Source of the DNA: Hyphomicrobiales bacterium
GTDB taxonomy: Bacteria > Pseudomonadota > Alphaproteobacteria > Rhizobiales > Rhizobiaceae
Assembly: GCA_900471485.1 (NCBI GenBank)
Contig: UCEU01000026.1
Location: 83,123 to 147,122 of the forward strand
DNA length: 64,000 nt
Direction: 5' to 3'
How positions within the stretch are numbered: the stretch's first letter is position 1; the number at the start of each line of letters is the position of its first letter. The position numbers were made by a program, and so were the translations under genes. This document shows positions 15,930-24,926 of this stretch, piece after piece. Under the pieces are notes generated by a model, which had not been told where the DNA came from, did no database searches, and saw nothing but the letters and a program-made list of their open reading frames with translations.

Positions 15930-18128
15930 ATGGGAATGAAATCAAGACTATTTGCCAGTGCTGCCTTTCCGCTGCTGTCGTTGTCGATGGTGATGCAGCC
16001 CGTGCATTCCTTCGCAGCCGCCCCCAGCGTCGAGCAGACGAGCGAGGCACCCCGTGCGATATCAGGCAGCTTCGAGGTGGCGCAGGATGCTTCCGACGAG
16101 GAACTGCTGAAAAAGCGCCGCAAGCAGCAACAGGAAGGCGGCGGCGAGCAGGCGCCGCAGGCCGAGCAGCCGGCGCAGCAGGAAGCACCGGCAGAGCGCC
16201 CCCGCAAGCAACGCGAGCCGCAGGCCGAGCAGCAGGAAGCACCCGCGATGCAGCAGGAGGCTCCCGCCGAGCGTCCCCGCAAGCAGCGCGAACCACAGGC
16301 TGAACAGCAGGAAGCGCCCGCGATGCAGCAGGAAGCGCCTGCCGAACGCCCGCGCAAACAGCGCCAGCCCGCAGCCGAGCAGCAGGCGGAGCCTCAAGCC
16401 GAGCAGGCTCAGCCCGCTCAGGAGCAGCCGGCCGAAAAGCCGAAGCGCAACAAGCGCGAGAAGCAGCCCGAACAGCAGGAAGCCGCTCCTCAGCAGCAGG
16501 ATCAGGCCGCGCCGCAGGAGCAGCAGGCTCAGCCGCAGGCCGAAGAGCCGCAGCAGCCCCGCAAGCAGCGTGACAAGCAGCCGGAAAAGCAGCCTTCTGC
16601 CGCTCAGGGTGAGGAGCAGCCTGCCGCCAAGCCGCCGCGCAAGAAGCCGACGGCAGCCGAGGCGCCGCAGGACGAGCAGAAGCCCGCCGAGACCGAGCAG
16701 GCAACACCGCAGCAGCCCGAAGGCAGCGACGTGCCGAAGCCAGCCGAGGCTCCCGAGGGGCAGAAGGCGGGCAAGCCTGTCGCTCCGACCGAAGGCAAGG
16801 CGCCCCAGCCGGAACAGCAGCCGCAGACCGGCGAGCAGCAGCCAGCCGGCGAACAGCCACCGGTCCAGCAGGGCGAGCAGGCTCCGCCACAGCCGAACGG
16901 CCAGCCGGCCGCCGGCCAGGCAGAGCAGGCCATTCCCGCGCCTGAGAAGGTGACGCCGAAGGAACTGGAACGCCGCAAGGAAATCGCCGCCGATCCGAGC
17001 AAGAGCACGGAAACGGTCGTGCTTCCGGTCGAAAACGGCGCCGCCGTCCTCGACAGCGACAAGGATGCGGACCGCTCCGGTGGCGTGCAGTCGCGCCGGG
17101 ATCGCGACAAGCAGCGCGAGCAGGAGCAGAACGTTCGCGTTCCGAAGTCCGACGCCGACGCACAGGTCGCTCCGAGCGGCGAGAAGCGCCCGCCGATCAA
17201 GATCGAAGCCGTTACCAGTGAGCAGGGCGAACGCCTGGACCGTCGCCCGCAGTTCGAACGCCCTGATGGGGCACAGTTCGGCCAGCGCGGGAATGATAAC
17301 CGCGTCATCATCCAGTTCAACAACCAGACCTATGTGCGTGGTGACGATGATCGTCGCTTCCTCCGCGATGGCGAACGGCCGATCTACGAGCAGCTGCCGC
17401 GTGACCGCTATCGCGAGACGATCGACCGCGACGGCTACCAGATCGTGACGGTTCGCAACCGCTACGGCGATATCATCCAGCGCTCGCGCATCGACAATCG
17501 TGGCCGGGAATCGGTGCTCTACTACTCGCCGGAACTCTATGACGATCCCGATCGCAGCTACTTCGAGGACCCGGGTGCGGACCTGCCGCCGATGCGTCTT
17601 CGTATTCCGTTGCGCGACTACATCATGGACACGAGCAGCGACGACGATCGCGACTACTACGACTTCCTGCGCGAGCCGCCGGTCGAACCTGTCGAACGCG
17701 TCTATTCGCTCGACGAGGTGAAGTATTCGGCCCGTATCCGCGACAAGGTGCGCCGTATCGACCTCGACACGATCACTTTCGCCACCGGCAGCGCCGAAAT
17801 CCCCATGAGCCAGGCGCGCAGCCTGCGCAAGGTGGCGGACGCAATCAACGAGGTGCTGCAGAAAGATCCGTCGGAAACCTTCCTGATCGAAGGTCACACG
17901 GATGCCGTCGGCTCGGACCAGAGCAACCTCGTTCTCTCCGACCAGCGCGCGGAATCGGTCGCCAACGTCATGTCCGACGTCTACGGCATCCCGCCGGAAA
18001 ACCTGGCGACGCAGGGCTATGGCGAGCGTTACCTGAAGGTCAATACGCAGGGGCCGAACCAGGAAAACCGCCGCGTCACCATTCGCCGTGTAACGGCACT
18101 GGTGCGGCCCGTTGCTTCGCGCAACTGA
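15930..18128 (+). CDS. OmpA-family peptidoglycan-binding protein with long Q/E/P-rich region
   Basis: A 732-residue exported protein. The signal peptide is MGMKSRLFASAAFPLLSLSMV..., cleaved around SFAA. The next roughly 300 residues are a low-complexity Gln/Glu/Pro/Ala/Lys/Arg region containing near-exact 25-residue repeats (QQEAPAERPRKQREPQAEQ and onward). A middle domain rich in Arg, Asp and Tyr (about 450-590) follows. The C-terminal 120 residues are an OmpA domain (ITFATGSAEIP ... IEGHTDAVGSDQSNLVLSDQRAESV), which binds diaminopimelate in peptidoglycan. I start at the ATG at 15930, as AGGA sits 5 bp before it; 28 more codons are open upstream. The disordered arm may span the periplasm. 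The gene ends in an intrinsic terminator. Confidence 0.88.
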   Translation: MGMKSRLFASAAFPLLSLSMVMQPVHSFAAAPSVEQTSEAPRAISGSFEVAQDASDEELLKKRRKQQQEGGGEQAPQAEQPAQQEAPAERPRKQREPQAEQQEAPAMQQEAPAERPRKQREPQAEQQEAPAMQQEAPAERPRKQRQPAAEQQAEPQAEQAQPAQEQPAEKPKRNKREKQPEQQEAAPQQQDQAAPQEQQAQPQAEEPQQPRKQRDKQPEKQPSAAQGEEQPAAKPPRKKPTAAEAPQDEQKPAETEQATPQQPEGSDVPKPAEAPEGQKAGKPVAPTEGKAPQPEQQPQTGEQQPAGEQPPVQQGEQAPPQPNGQPAAGQAEQAIPAPEKVTPKELERRKEIAADPSKSTETVVLPVENGAAVLDSDKDADRSGGVQSRRDRDKQREQEQNVRVPKSDADAQVAPSGEKRPPIKIEAVTSEQGERLDRRPQFERPDGAQFGQRGNDNRVIIQFNNQTYVRGDDDRRFLRDGERPIYEQLPRDRYRETIDRDGYQIVTVRNRYGDIIQRSRIDNRGRESVLYYSPELYDDPDRSYFEDPGADLPPMRLRIPLRDYIMDTSSDDDRDYYDFLREPPVEPVERVYSLDEVKYSARIRDKVRRIDLDTITFATGSAEIPMSQARSLRKVADAINEVLQKDPSETFLIEGHTDAVGSDQSNLVLSDQRAESVANVMSDVYGIPPENLATQGYGERYLKVNTQGPNQENRRVTIRRVTALVRPVASRN
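16176..16370 (+). repeat. In-frame 75-bp tandem repeats within the OmpA-family gene
   Basis: Two full copies (from 16176 and 16251) and a third partial copy (from 16326) of a 75-bp unit encode 25 residues beginning QQEAPAERPRKQR and ending QQEAPAM. The copies differ mainly at third codon positions, so the duplication is not very recent and the peptide appears to be under selection. The copy number may vary between strains. Confidence 0.85.
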
Positions 18129-18154
18129 TCGAGGCACTGAACAACAAAACCAAG

Positions 18155-18183
18155 GCCGCGACGGGAAACCGCCGCGGCTTTTT
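18155..18183 (+). terminator. Intrinsic terminator after the OmpA-family gene
   Basis: A 10-position stem (GCCGCGACGG with CCGCCGCGGC, one mismatch) and a GAAA tetraloop are followed by TTTTT. It starts 26 bp past the stop codon and its end touches the stop of the convergent mobB gene. Confidence 0.85.
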
Positions 18184-18698
18184 CATTTGAGTGAAAGGCC
18201 GACGATATCGGTGATGAAATCGGCTATGGCTGCGGTGTCGTCGAGATCGAAGACGGGCAAGGTTGTGTCGTTTACGGGGTGGTCGGCGGCGATCGCGGCG
18301 ATGAACGGATCGCTCGGCGCCAGCGGCTCGCGATTGGCCGCATCCAGCCTGCGCGCCTCGATCTTCGGGATCGGCTCGCGCTTGTAGCCCTCGATCAGGA
18401 CAAGGTCGCAAGGGGCGATGCGGGCGAGAATATCCTCGAAGCTCGGCTCTGGAGCTCCGCGAAGCTCGTGCATGATGGCGAAGCGGGTGCCGGAGACGAT
18501 GGTGACCTCGTGGGCGCCGGCCTGGCGGTGCCGATAGCTGTCAGCGCCGACCTTGTCGATGTCGAAATCATGATGGGCATGCTTGATCGTGGAGATCCGG
18601 TATCCGCGGCGGGTGAACTCCTCGACAAGGCGGACGGCAAGGCCCGTCTTGCCGGAGTTCTTCCAGCCGGCAATGCCGAATATGCGGGGCTTGTCCAT
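18183..18698 (-). CDS. mobB: Molybdopterin-guanine dinucleotide biosynthesis adapter MobB
   Basis: A 171-residue P-loop GTPase-like protein. Walker A is GWKNSGKTGL (about residues 11-20), followed by IKHAHHDFDIDKVGADSYRHRQAGA and LVLIEGYKREPIPKIE, which are the typical MobB motifs. It binds GTP and helps MobA to attach GMP to molybdopterin, though it is not essential in E. coli. Its start codon overlaps the mobA stop by one base, so the two are translated in tandem. Confidence 0.94.
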   Translation of the reverse strand: MDKPRIFGIAGWKNSGKTGLAVRLVEEFTRRGYRISTIKHAHHDFDIDKVGADSYRHRQAGAHEVTIVSGTRFAIMHELRGAPEPSFEDILARIAPCDLVLIEGYKREPIPKIEARRLDAANREPLAPSDPFIAAIAADHPVNDTTLPVFDLDDTAAIADFITDIVGLSLK

Positions 18699-19330
18699 CA
18701 GGCCAGTACCTTCATCCAGCGTTCGGCTTCGATGAGGTCGTCGGGCGTGTTGACGTTGAAGAAGGGATCGAGAAGGCTGGCGCGGGTGGGGCGGAGCGGG
18801 AAGGTCACTACCGTAACGTCATGACGTAACAGGAAGTCTCTCACTCGGCGCTTCTCGTCGGTGGCAATCCAGGTTTCCAGTTCCGCTGCAAGCGCGACCG
18901 GCCAGAGGCCGAAGACCGGATGGCTGCGGCTTTCGGATGCCGCGATGGCGATCTTTTTGGGCTTGTCGATGGCGCCCGCGAGCCAATCGACGAGATCCGA
19001 CGGGAAGAACGGGCTATCGACGGAGACGGTCACGACATGCGTGACGCCGGGCAGTGTGGCGCCGTAGGCCATGGCGGAATGGATGCCAGCCATGGGGCCT
19101 GCCTTGCCCGGCACGATATCGGGAATGAAAAGGCGGCTGCAGTTTTCGGGCGGCTGGTCGGCGTTGACCGCGACGGTCGTTACCTGCGGGGCGAGTTGCT
19201 CGATGACCCGATCCATCAGTGTGCGGCCGGCAAGCGCCACGGCGGCCTTGTCTCGACCCATGCGCGAAGAACGGCCGCCGGCAAGAACGACGCCGGGGAT
19301 GTTGGATCTATCCAGCGAAAAATTGCTCAT
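18698..19330 (-). CDS. mobA: Molybdenum cofactor guanylyltransferase MobA
   Basis: A 210-residue nucleotidyltransferase. The signature GVVLAGGRSSRMGRDKAAVALAG binds GTP with its conserved R and K. The segments VPGKAGPMAGIHSAM and VSVDSPFFP (metal-binding aspartate) and the C-terminal FFNVNTPDDLIEAE complete the family pattern. It converts Mo-molybdopterin to the guanine dinucleotide form used by DMSO-reductase-type enzymes. I start at the ATG at 19330; the frame is open for 14 more codons into the preceding permease gene. It forms a leftward unit with moaA, the DMT permease and mobB. Confidence 0.94.
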   Translation of the reverse strand: MSNFSLDRSNIPGVVLAGGRSSRMGRDKAAVALAGRTLMDRVIEQLAPQVTTVAVNADQPPENCSRLFIPDIVPGKAGPMAGIHSAMAYGATLPGVTHVVTVSVDSPFFPSDLVDWLAGAIDKPKKIAIAASESRSHPVFGLWPVALAAELETWIATDEKRRVRDFLLRHDVTVVTFPLRPTRASLLDPFFNVNTPDDLIEAERWMKVLA

Positions 19331-19337
19331 GCCTGCC

Positions 19338-20246
19338 TCAGACTGGGGTTCGCGGTTCGGATTCTTGCGCAACCGGCGCTACGTGGCGCTTGGCCTCACG
19401 ATAGAACGTATAGAGCCCGGACGCTATGACGATGGCGGCTCCTATCAGTGTCCAGCTGTCGGGATATTCGGCGAAGAACACGAGGCCGAGAAGCGCGGAG
19501 AAGATCAGGCCTGTATAGCGAAACGGCGCGACGAAAGAGATTTCGCCTGTGCGCATGGCCATGATCACGGTCTGGTAGCCGATCAGCACCAGGATCGCCG
19601 CCAATAGGATATGGGAGAGCGATGTAGCGCTGACCGGACTCCAGCCGCCCAGCACCGGCGTCAGCAAGGCGCCGAAGATGGTGACCGCTACTGCGGTGAC
19701 GACGGTAATCATAAGCGAAGGGATTTCGGGCGGAACGCTGCGGGTGGCGAGATCGCGACCGGCCGTCACAAGCACACTCGCGACGCAAAGCAGCGCCGCC
19801 ATCGTGAAGCCTTCCGCGCCGGGCCGGATGATGATCATGACGCCTATCAGCCCGACGACGATCGCAGACCAGCGTCGCCAGCCGACCGGCTCGCCGAAGA
19901 AGAGTGCGGCGCCGAGCGTGACGAGGAGGGGCAGCGATTGCAGGATCGCCGACGCATTGGCGATCGGCATCATGCCCAATGCGGTAATGTACGTGACGGC
20001 CGCGAGGATTTCGCAGACGACACGGATGATAACCGCGGGATGGAGAATGATGCGCCAAGGTCGCAGGGCGCCCATGCGGTGCGCGATGACGTAGATGAAT
20101 ACACTGGTGAAAAGCCCGCGAATGCACATGATCTGACCGGCATTCATGGCACCGATGACCGATTTCGAAAGCGCGTCGCTGCAGGAAAAACCCGCCATTG
20201 CCGCACTCATGTAGATTGCACCCTGGGTATTGCGTGACCGCGGCAT
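19338..20246 (-). CDS. EamA/DMT-superfamily permease
   Basis: A 302-residue inner-membrane protein with about ten hydrophobic helices and the two EamA halves (first from about residue 10, second from about 150, with the repeat-ending ISFVAPFRYTGLIFSALLGLVFFAEYPDSWTLIGAAIVIASGLY). DMT permeases move small metabolites outward or inward; the substrate cannot be read from the sequence. Its position between moaA and mobA, 7 bp before mobA, could mean a link to molybdenum cofactor genes, but it may simply ride in the same operon. Confidence 0.88.
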   Translation of the reverse strand: MPRSRNTQGAIYMSAAMAGFSCSDALSKSVIGAMNAGQIMCIRGLFTSVFIYVIAHRMGALRPWRIILHPAVIIRVVCEILAAVTYITALGMMPIANASAILQSLPLLVTLGAALFFGEPVGWRRWSAIVVGLIGVMIIIRPGAEGFTMAALLCVASVLVTAGRDLATRSVPPEIPSLMITVVTAVAVTIFGALLTPVLGGWSPVSATSLSHILLAAILVLIGYQTVIMAMRTGEISFVAPFRYTGLIFSALLGLVFFAEYPDSWTLIGAAIVIASGLYTFYREAKRHVAPVAQESEPRTPV

Positions 20247-20382
20247 GAAAACGTTTCCGATTCTTCGACGCTCTTTTAGTGCCGAAGCGGTTCCAAGGGA
20301 ATCGAATGCACGTCACAGCGGAGATAAATCGTTTGCGCACTGCACAATAATGCGTGGCGAAAACGCGCGATGACGGCTTGCG

Positions 20383-21441
20383 TCACCCGCCGGTGACGCT
20401 CATGTGGCGGCTGACGGCCGGGCGGTTATGGGTGCGGTCGATGATGAAGTCGTGGCCCTTCGGCTTGCGCGAGATCGCTTCATCGATCGCGGCGTAGAGC
20501 AGGCCGTCATCCTCGGTGGCGCGCATCGTGGCGCGCAGATCGGCGGCGTCGTTCTGCCCGAGGCACATATAGAGCGTGCCGGTGCAGGTGAGGCGGACGC
20601 GGTTGCAGCTTTCGCAGAAGTTATGGGTCATCGGCGTGATGAAGCCGAGGCGGCCGCCGGTCTCCTCGACCGTCACGTAACGCGCAGGGCCGCCGGTGCG
20701 GTAGCCGATTTCGGTCAGCGTGAACTGACGCTCGAGATCGGCGCGCAGCTTCGAGAGCGGAAGGTAGCGGTCGGTCCGGTCTTCCTCGATCTCGCCCATC
20801 GGCATGGTTTCGATGACGGTCAGGTCCATGCCGCGACCATGCGCGAAACGGATCATGTCGGGCATCTCGACGTCGTTGAAATCCTTGAGCGCGACGGCGT
20901 TGAGCTTGATCTTCAGACCGGCCTTCTGCGCGGCGTCGATGCCTTCCATGACCTTGTGGAAATCGCCCCAGCGGGTGATCTGGCGGAATTTCTCGGGGTC
21001 GAGCGTATCGAGCGAAACATTGATGCGGCGCACGCCGCAATCGTGGAGCTCGTCGGCAAATCGGGCGAGCTGCGAGCCGTTGGTCGTCAGCGTCAACTCG
21101 TCGAGACCGTTGCCGATCTTCCTTCCGAGTTCGCGCACGAGATGCATGATGTTCTTGCGAACCAGCGGTTCGCCGCCGGTCAAGCGCAGCTTGCGCACGC
21201 CCTTGTCGATGAAGGCGGAACAGAGCCGGTTCAGTTCTTCCAGCGTCAACAGATCCTTCTTCGGCAGAAAGTTCATGTTCTCGGCCATGCAATATGTGCA
21301 GCGGAAATCGCAGCGGTCGGTAACGGAAACGCGCAGATAGGTGACGGCCCGCTGGAACGGGTCGATCATCGGCGTCGCCTCGGCGACCAGCGGCTTCGCG
21401 CTTTCTATGGCTGGGCCTATCGCTGGAACGTTGCTGTTCAC
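20383..21441 (-). CDS. moaA: GTP 3',8-cyclase MoaA (molybdenum cofactor synthesis)
   Basis: A 352-residue radical-SAM enzyme. The N-terminal cluster motif is CDFRCTYCMAE (CxxxCxxC), the SAM-binding GGE is in LTGGEPLVRKN, and the C-terminal cluster motif lies in NFCESCNRVRLTCTG. The terminal diglycine (VTGG), needed for catalysis, is present. It cyclises GTP in the first step of molybdopterin synthesis. I start at a GTG at 21441 because GGAGG lies exactly 5 bp before it. A longer open frame upstream (to 21786) is a shadow of the divergent DUF971 gene. It is the first gene of the unit running to mobB. Confidence 0.94.
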   Translation of the reverse strand: MNSNVPAIGPAIESAKPLVAEATPMIDPFQRAVTYLRVSVTDRCDFRCTYCMAENMNFLPKKDLLTLEELNRLCSAFIDKGVRKLRLTGGEPLVRKNIMHLVRELGRKIGNGLDELTLTTNGSQLARFADELHDCGVRRINVSLDTLDPEKFRQITRWGDFHKVMEGIDAAQKAGLKIKLNAVALKDFNDVEMPDMIRFAHGRGMDLTVIETMPMGEIEEDRTDRYLPLSKLRADLERQFTLTEIGYRTGGPARYVTVEETGGRLGFITPMTHNFCESCNRVRLTCTGTLYMCLGQNDAADLRATMRATEDDGLLYAAIDEAISRKPKGHDFIIDRTHNRPAVSRHMSVTGG

Positions 21442-21574
21442 GAATACCTCCGCAATGGTACTAATGTGCGTATAGGCCATTGCGACGTCAAGGGAAACGG
21501 CCTTGGAGCACGGCAAATTGAGCTTGCCTCGCAAAGTTTGATTGCCTACTCCATGAGTCAGAGAGGGATGGATC

Positions 21575-21949
21575 ATGAGCGATATCTGGCCGACTGAACT
21601 CAGGGTGTCGAAGGACCGGCAACGGCTTGTCGTGACTTTCAACGACGGGCAGAGTTTCGAGCTTTCGGCGGAGATGCTGCGTGTGCTTTCGCCATCGGCG
21701 GAAGTGCAGGGCCATGGGCCGGGGCAGAAGGTCACCGTGCCGGGCAAGCGCAACGTCGCGATCATCTCCATGACACCGACAGGCAACTACGCGGTGCGCA
21801 TCGGCTTCGACGACATGCATGATACCGGGATCTTCACCTGGACCTATCTGCGCGAGCTTGGCGAGAAAGGCGAGGAACTGTTCGCCGTCTATGAGGAAGA
21901 ACTGCGCGAGAAGGGCATGAGCCGCGACACCTCCGAAAAGCCGCGCTGA
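21575..21949 (+). CDS. DUF971 domain protein
   Basis: A 124-residue soluble protein that is essentially one DUF971 domain, the same fold found at the N-terminus of gamma-butyrobetaine hydroxylase. The pattern is WPTELRVSKDRQRLVVTFNDGQSFELSAEMLR and the C-terminal YAVRIGFDDMHDTGIFTWTYLRELGE. The family is often linked to iron-sulfur or electron-transfer proteins, but no metal-binding residues are obvious here. It is transcribed divergently from moaA (133 bp apart) and is followed by the LtrA gene after 26 bp, likely on the same transcript. Confidence 0.9.
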   Translation: MSDIWPTELRVSKDRQRLVVTFNDGQSFELSAEMLRVLSPSAEVQGHGPGQKVTVPGKRNVAIISMTPTGNYAVRIGFDDMHDTGIFTWTYLRELGEKGEELFAVYEEELREKGMSRDTSEKPR

Positions 21950-21975
21950 CCGATATCAATCACGAGGGGAAATGA

Positions 21976-23166
21976 ATGCTGGGAACGAGCACACGCAACT
22001 GGCTGCGGGCCAAGGGCAGCCCTGGTAGCAGCAGGGTCACCTTCCTTGAGCTGTTCTTCGATCTTGTGTTCGTCTTCTCCATCTCGCAGCTGTCGCATGC
22101 GCTGGCTGCGCACTATACGCCGCTCGGCGCGCTGGAAGCCGGGCTGATGACTTTCGCCGTGTGGTGGGTGTGGATCTTCACGGCCTGGGTCACGAACTGG
22201 CTCGATCCGGAAAAGATGCCGGTGCGCGGCATGCTTGTCGTGCTGATGCTGCTCGGCCTTGTCCTTTCCGCGTCCATTCCGGAAGCCTTCGGCGAGAAAG
22301 GGCTTCTGTTCGCGGGTGCCTATGTCCTGATGCAAGTGGGGCGGTCGCTGTTTGCGGCCTATGCGGTCAAGCAGGCGAGCGCCTCCAACTATCGCAATTT
22401 CCTGCGCATCAGCACATGGCTCATCGTCTCCGGCGTCTTCTGGATAGCGGGCGGGCTGCTGGAGCACGAGGCGAGGCTGATCGCGTGGCTGATCGCGCTG
22501 GCGATCGAATATGCAGGGCCGGCGAGCGGCTTCGCCGTGCCGGGGCTCGGCAAGTCGACGACGGCGGATTGGGATGTTTCCGGGGCGCATATGGCGGAAC
22601 GCTGCGCGCTCTTCGTCATCATCTGCCTTGGCGAGGCGATTCTGGTGTCTGGCCGCACTTTCTCGGAGCTGCCGTTTTCTGGCCTGACCGCGGTGGTCTT
22701 CATTACCGGTTTCGTCGGTACCGTGGCGATGTGGTGGCTCTATTTCCGTTTCGGCCACGAGCGGGCGGCGCATCGGATCGAGCATGAGGAGACACCGGGC
22801 AGCCTTGCGCGGCAGGCCTTCACCTATGCCCACATCCCGATCCTGGCCGGCATCATCGTCCATGCCGTTGCGGTCGAGTTCATGTTCTCGCATCCGCACG
22901 AAAGCGGGGAACTGGGTATTATCTTGTCGGTGCTCGGCGGGCCAGGGCTGTTTCTTGCCGGAAACCTCTGGTTCAAGGGAGCGACCAATGGCCGGGCGCC
23001 GCTGTCGCATATCGGCGGCCTGGTGCTTCTGGTTCTTCTCGGTTTTCTGGCGCCGTTCGTACCCGTCTACATCATGGGCATGCTGGCGACGCTGGTGATG
23101 ATCGTCGTTGCCGCATGGGAATACAAATCGCTTGGCGGGCATGCCGGCGTATCGACGCTGCATTGA
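21976..23166 (+). CDS. ltrA: Low-temperature-requirement A (LtrA) family membrane protein
   Basis: A 396-residue polytopic membrane protein with about ten to twelve helices. The LtrA family signature is RVTFLELFFDLVFVFSISQLSHAL at residues about 18-41, followed by FAVWWVWIFTAWVTNWLDPE and AERCALFVIICLGEAIL. The family was named from a Listeria cold-sensitivity mutant and its biochemical role is unknown. The start has GAGGGG 6 bp upstream. It follows the DUF971 gene closely and may share its promoter. Confidence 0.9.
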   Translation: MLGTSTRNWLRAKGSPGSSRVTFLELFFDLVFVFSISQLSHALAAHYTPLGALEAGLMTFAVWWVWIFTAWVTNWLDPEKMPVRGMLVVLMLLGLVLSASIPEAFGEKGLLFAGAYVLMQVGRSLFAAYAVKQASASNYRNFLRISTWLIVSGVFWIAGGLLEHEARLIAWLIALAIEYAGPASGFAVPGLGKSTTADWDVSGAHMAERCALFVIICLGEAILVSGRTFSELPFSGLTAVVFITGFVGTVAMWWLYFRFGHERAAHRIEHEETPGSLARQAFTYAHIPILAGIIVHAVAVEFMFSHPHESGELGIILSVLGGPGLFLAGNLWFKGATNGRAPLSHIGGLVLLVLLGFLAPFVPVYIMGMLATLVMIVVAAWEYKSLGGHAGVSTLH

Positions 23167-23231
23167 GCGGCCGTCATCGCAGCGTCATTTTTGCCGGCTA
23201 AGAAAATCCGCTTGAAATGGGTGTGCTAGTC

Positions 23232-23843
23232 ATGAAGATCATCAACTCGGTCGAGGAACTCAGCGCCATCTACGGTGGCGGTCTTTCGGAAGCGTCCGTG
23301 GCCAAGGTCACGAATCATCTGACGCCGCTCTATCGCCAGATGATCGAAGCCTCGCCCTTCGTGGCGCTGGCGACCGTCGGCCCCGAGGGGCTCGACTGTT
23401 CGCCGCGTGGCGATATTGGCGGCGTGGTGCGGATCATCGATGATCGCACGCTTCACATGCCCGACTGGCGCGGCAACAACCGAGTGGATTCACTGTCGAA
23501 TATCGTGCGCGATCCGCGGCTTGCGCTGATGTTTCTCATTCCCGGCTCGAACACCACGATGCGCATAAACGGGCGCGGGGTGGTGTCCGACGACGAGATG
23601 CTGCTTGAGAGCTTCGAGATGGAAAGCCGGCATCCCAGGACTGTCATCGTCATCGAGATAGACGAAGTCTATTTCCAGTGCGCGCGTGCGCTGATGCGAT
23701 CGGAATTGTGGAATCCTGCCACTTTCGTGGACCCGAAGAGCTTGCCGACACCGGGATTGATGCTGAAGGCGGCGACCGAGGCATTCGACCACGAGACATA
23801 CGACCGGGAATGGGCCGGTCGTGCCGCGAAGACCATGTGGTGA
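23232..23843 (+). CDS. Pyridoxamine 5'-phosphate oxidase-like FMN-binding split-barrel protein
   Basis: A 203-residue protein of the MSMEG_1061-like branch of the PNPOx fold. Visible motifs are ASPFVALATVGPEGLDCSPRGD (about residues 38-59), LHMPDWRGNNRVDSLSNIVRDPRLALMFLIPG and TMRINGRGVV, which line the flavin-binding groove. A role as FMN- or F420-dependent oxidoreductase is inferred from the fold; the substrate is unknown. I prefer the ATG at 23232 (MKIINSVEEL) to one five codons upstream; neither has a strong ribosome-binding site. It converges on the diguanylate cyclase gene with 15 bp between the stops. Confidence 0.85.
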   Translation: MKIINSVEELSAIYGGGLSEASVAKVTNHLTPLYRQMIEASPFVALATVGPEGLDCSPRGDIGGVVRIIDDRTLHMPDWRGNNRVDSLSNIVRDPRLALMFLIPGSNTTMRINGRGVVSDDEMLLESFEMESRHPRTVIVIEIDEVYFQCARALMRSELWNPATFVDPKSLPTPGLMLKAATEAFDHETYDREWAGRAAKTMW

Positions 23844-23858
23844 TGGCCGCGAGGGACG

Positions 23859-24926
23859 TTACCCCTTGTAGATCAGCCAGCTTTTGGTGAAGTCCTTCTG
23901 CATGCCGTCCTCGAAGAGGACGCTGCAGTTGCGGCCGGAGTTCTTGGCGCCGTAGAGGGCGACGTCGGCCTTGTGATAGAGCTCGCCAGCATCCTCGGCA
24001 TTCGACGCCATGCAGACGCCGGCCGATACCGTGACCGGGCCGTAGTTCACGCGGGTGCGGGAATTGGTGAAGGGCGTCGTCTCGAGCGTGCGGCGGATAC
24101 GCTCGGCCGTCGCCATGACTTCCTCGGCGGTGTTGCCGTCGATGATCAGCGCGAACTCCTCGCCGCCGGTACGGGCGACGAAGACATCGCGGCGGACGTT
24201 GGCGCGGATGACCGAGGCGACCGTGGCGAGGATCTTGTCGCCGACCGGGTGGCCGTAGGTGTCGTTGATCTTCTTGAAATTATCGATGTCGGCGAGGATG
24301 AGCGCCGTGACGGGGCGCATGGCCGGGTTGTTGAAGACGGCGGCAAGGCGATCGTCGAAAGCGCGACGGTTCGACAGGCGCGTCAGGGAGTCGGTGTTGG
24401 CGATGCGCTTGTATTCGTCCAGTTCGCGGCGGACCTGATCCATTTCCTGCGAGCGCTGCACGACGTTCTCGACGGTCTTTTCCCCGTGCGCCATGGTGTC
24501 GCCGGTTGCGGTCGTCAAAAGCGACAGGGCGCTTTCGATGAGGTCGACACTGCTATGGTTCTTCGAGCTGATACGGCGGTAGGTTTCGCCCAGCAGCTTG
24601 TTGTAGCTTTCGAGCGAGGTCTGTTCCTGGCGCAGCACGCGCAGCAGCGTTTCCAGTTCGCCGGCGATGCGGCTATGCGCGTCGTCGAAGATGCGGGTCG
24701 GATTGTGCGTGAAATATTGGGCGCCGAGCTGGTCCAGCTCCTCTTGCGTTACCTGGCTGCCAAGGGCGGCGAGGTCGCGGGTGAGGGCAGGATTGGAGCC
24801 GATATAGGCTTCATAGAATAGTTCGTAGTTCCGAGGAATCGGCGCGACGCCCATGGAGCGCATGGCGAATGTGATCTGACCTGCCACATCGGGAACCTGC
24901 GCCTTCTGCGCAACGGCCGTCGTCAT
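23859..24926 (-). CDS. Diguanylate cyclase (GGDEF domain), soluble
   Basis: A 355-residue protein. Residues about 20-180 form a mainly helical sensory region without membrane segments. The C-terminal GGDEF domain (about 185-345) carries an intact active site, ARTGGEEFAL, and the nucleotide-binding DIDNFKKINDTYGHPVGD. It should make cyclic-di-GMP from two GTP. The inhibitory I-site reads RRDV where RxxD is expected, so product feedback is probably absent. The C-terminus ends KSWLIYKG. The start at 24926 has GAGGAG 7 bp upstream. The input signal is unknown. Confidence 0.9.
   Translation of the reverse strand: MTTAVAQKAQVPDVAGQITFAMRSMGVAPIPRNYELFYEAYIGSNPALTRDLAALGSQVTQEELDQLGAQYFTHNPTRIFDDAHSRIAGELETLLRVLRQEQTSLESYNKLLGETYRRISSKNHSSVDLIESALSLLTTATGDTMAHGEKTVENVVQRSQEMDQVRRELDEYKRIANTDSLTRLSNRRAFDDRLAAVFNNPAMRPVTALILADIDNFKKINDTYGHPVGDKILATVASVIRANVRRDVFVARTGGEEFALIIDGNTAEEVMATAERIRRTLETTPFTNSRTRVNYGPVTVSAGVCMASNAEDAGELYHKADVALYGAKNSGRNCSVLFEDGMQKDFTKSWLIYKG

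Noticed and set aside
16062..18137. A 691-codon open frame opposite the OmpA-family gene
   Set aside because: Its leucine- and arginine-rich translation mirrors the Gln/Glu/Pro codons of the real gene; no recognisable motif or ribosome-binding site.
21442..21786. A longer moaA start, up to 115 codons upstream
   Set aside because: That stretch is antisense to the DUF971 gene, and GGAGG sits at the right distance before the GTG at 21441.
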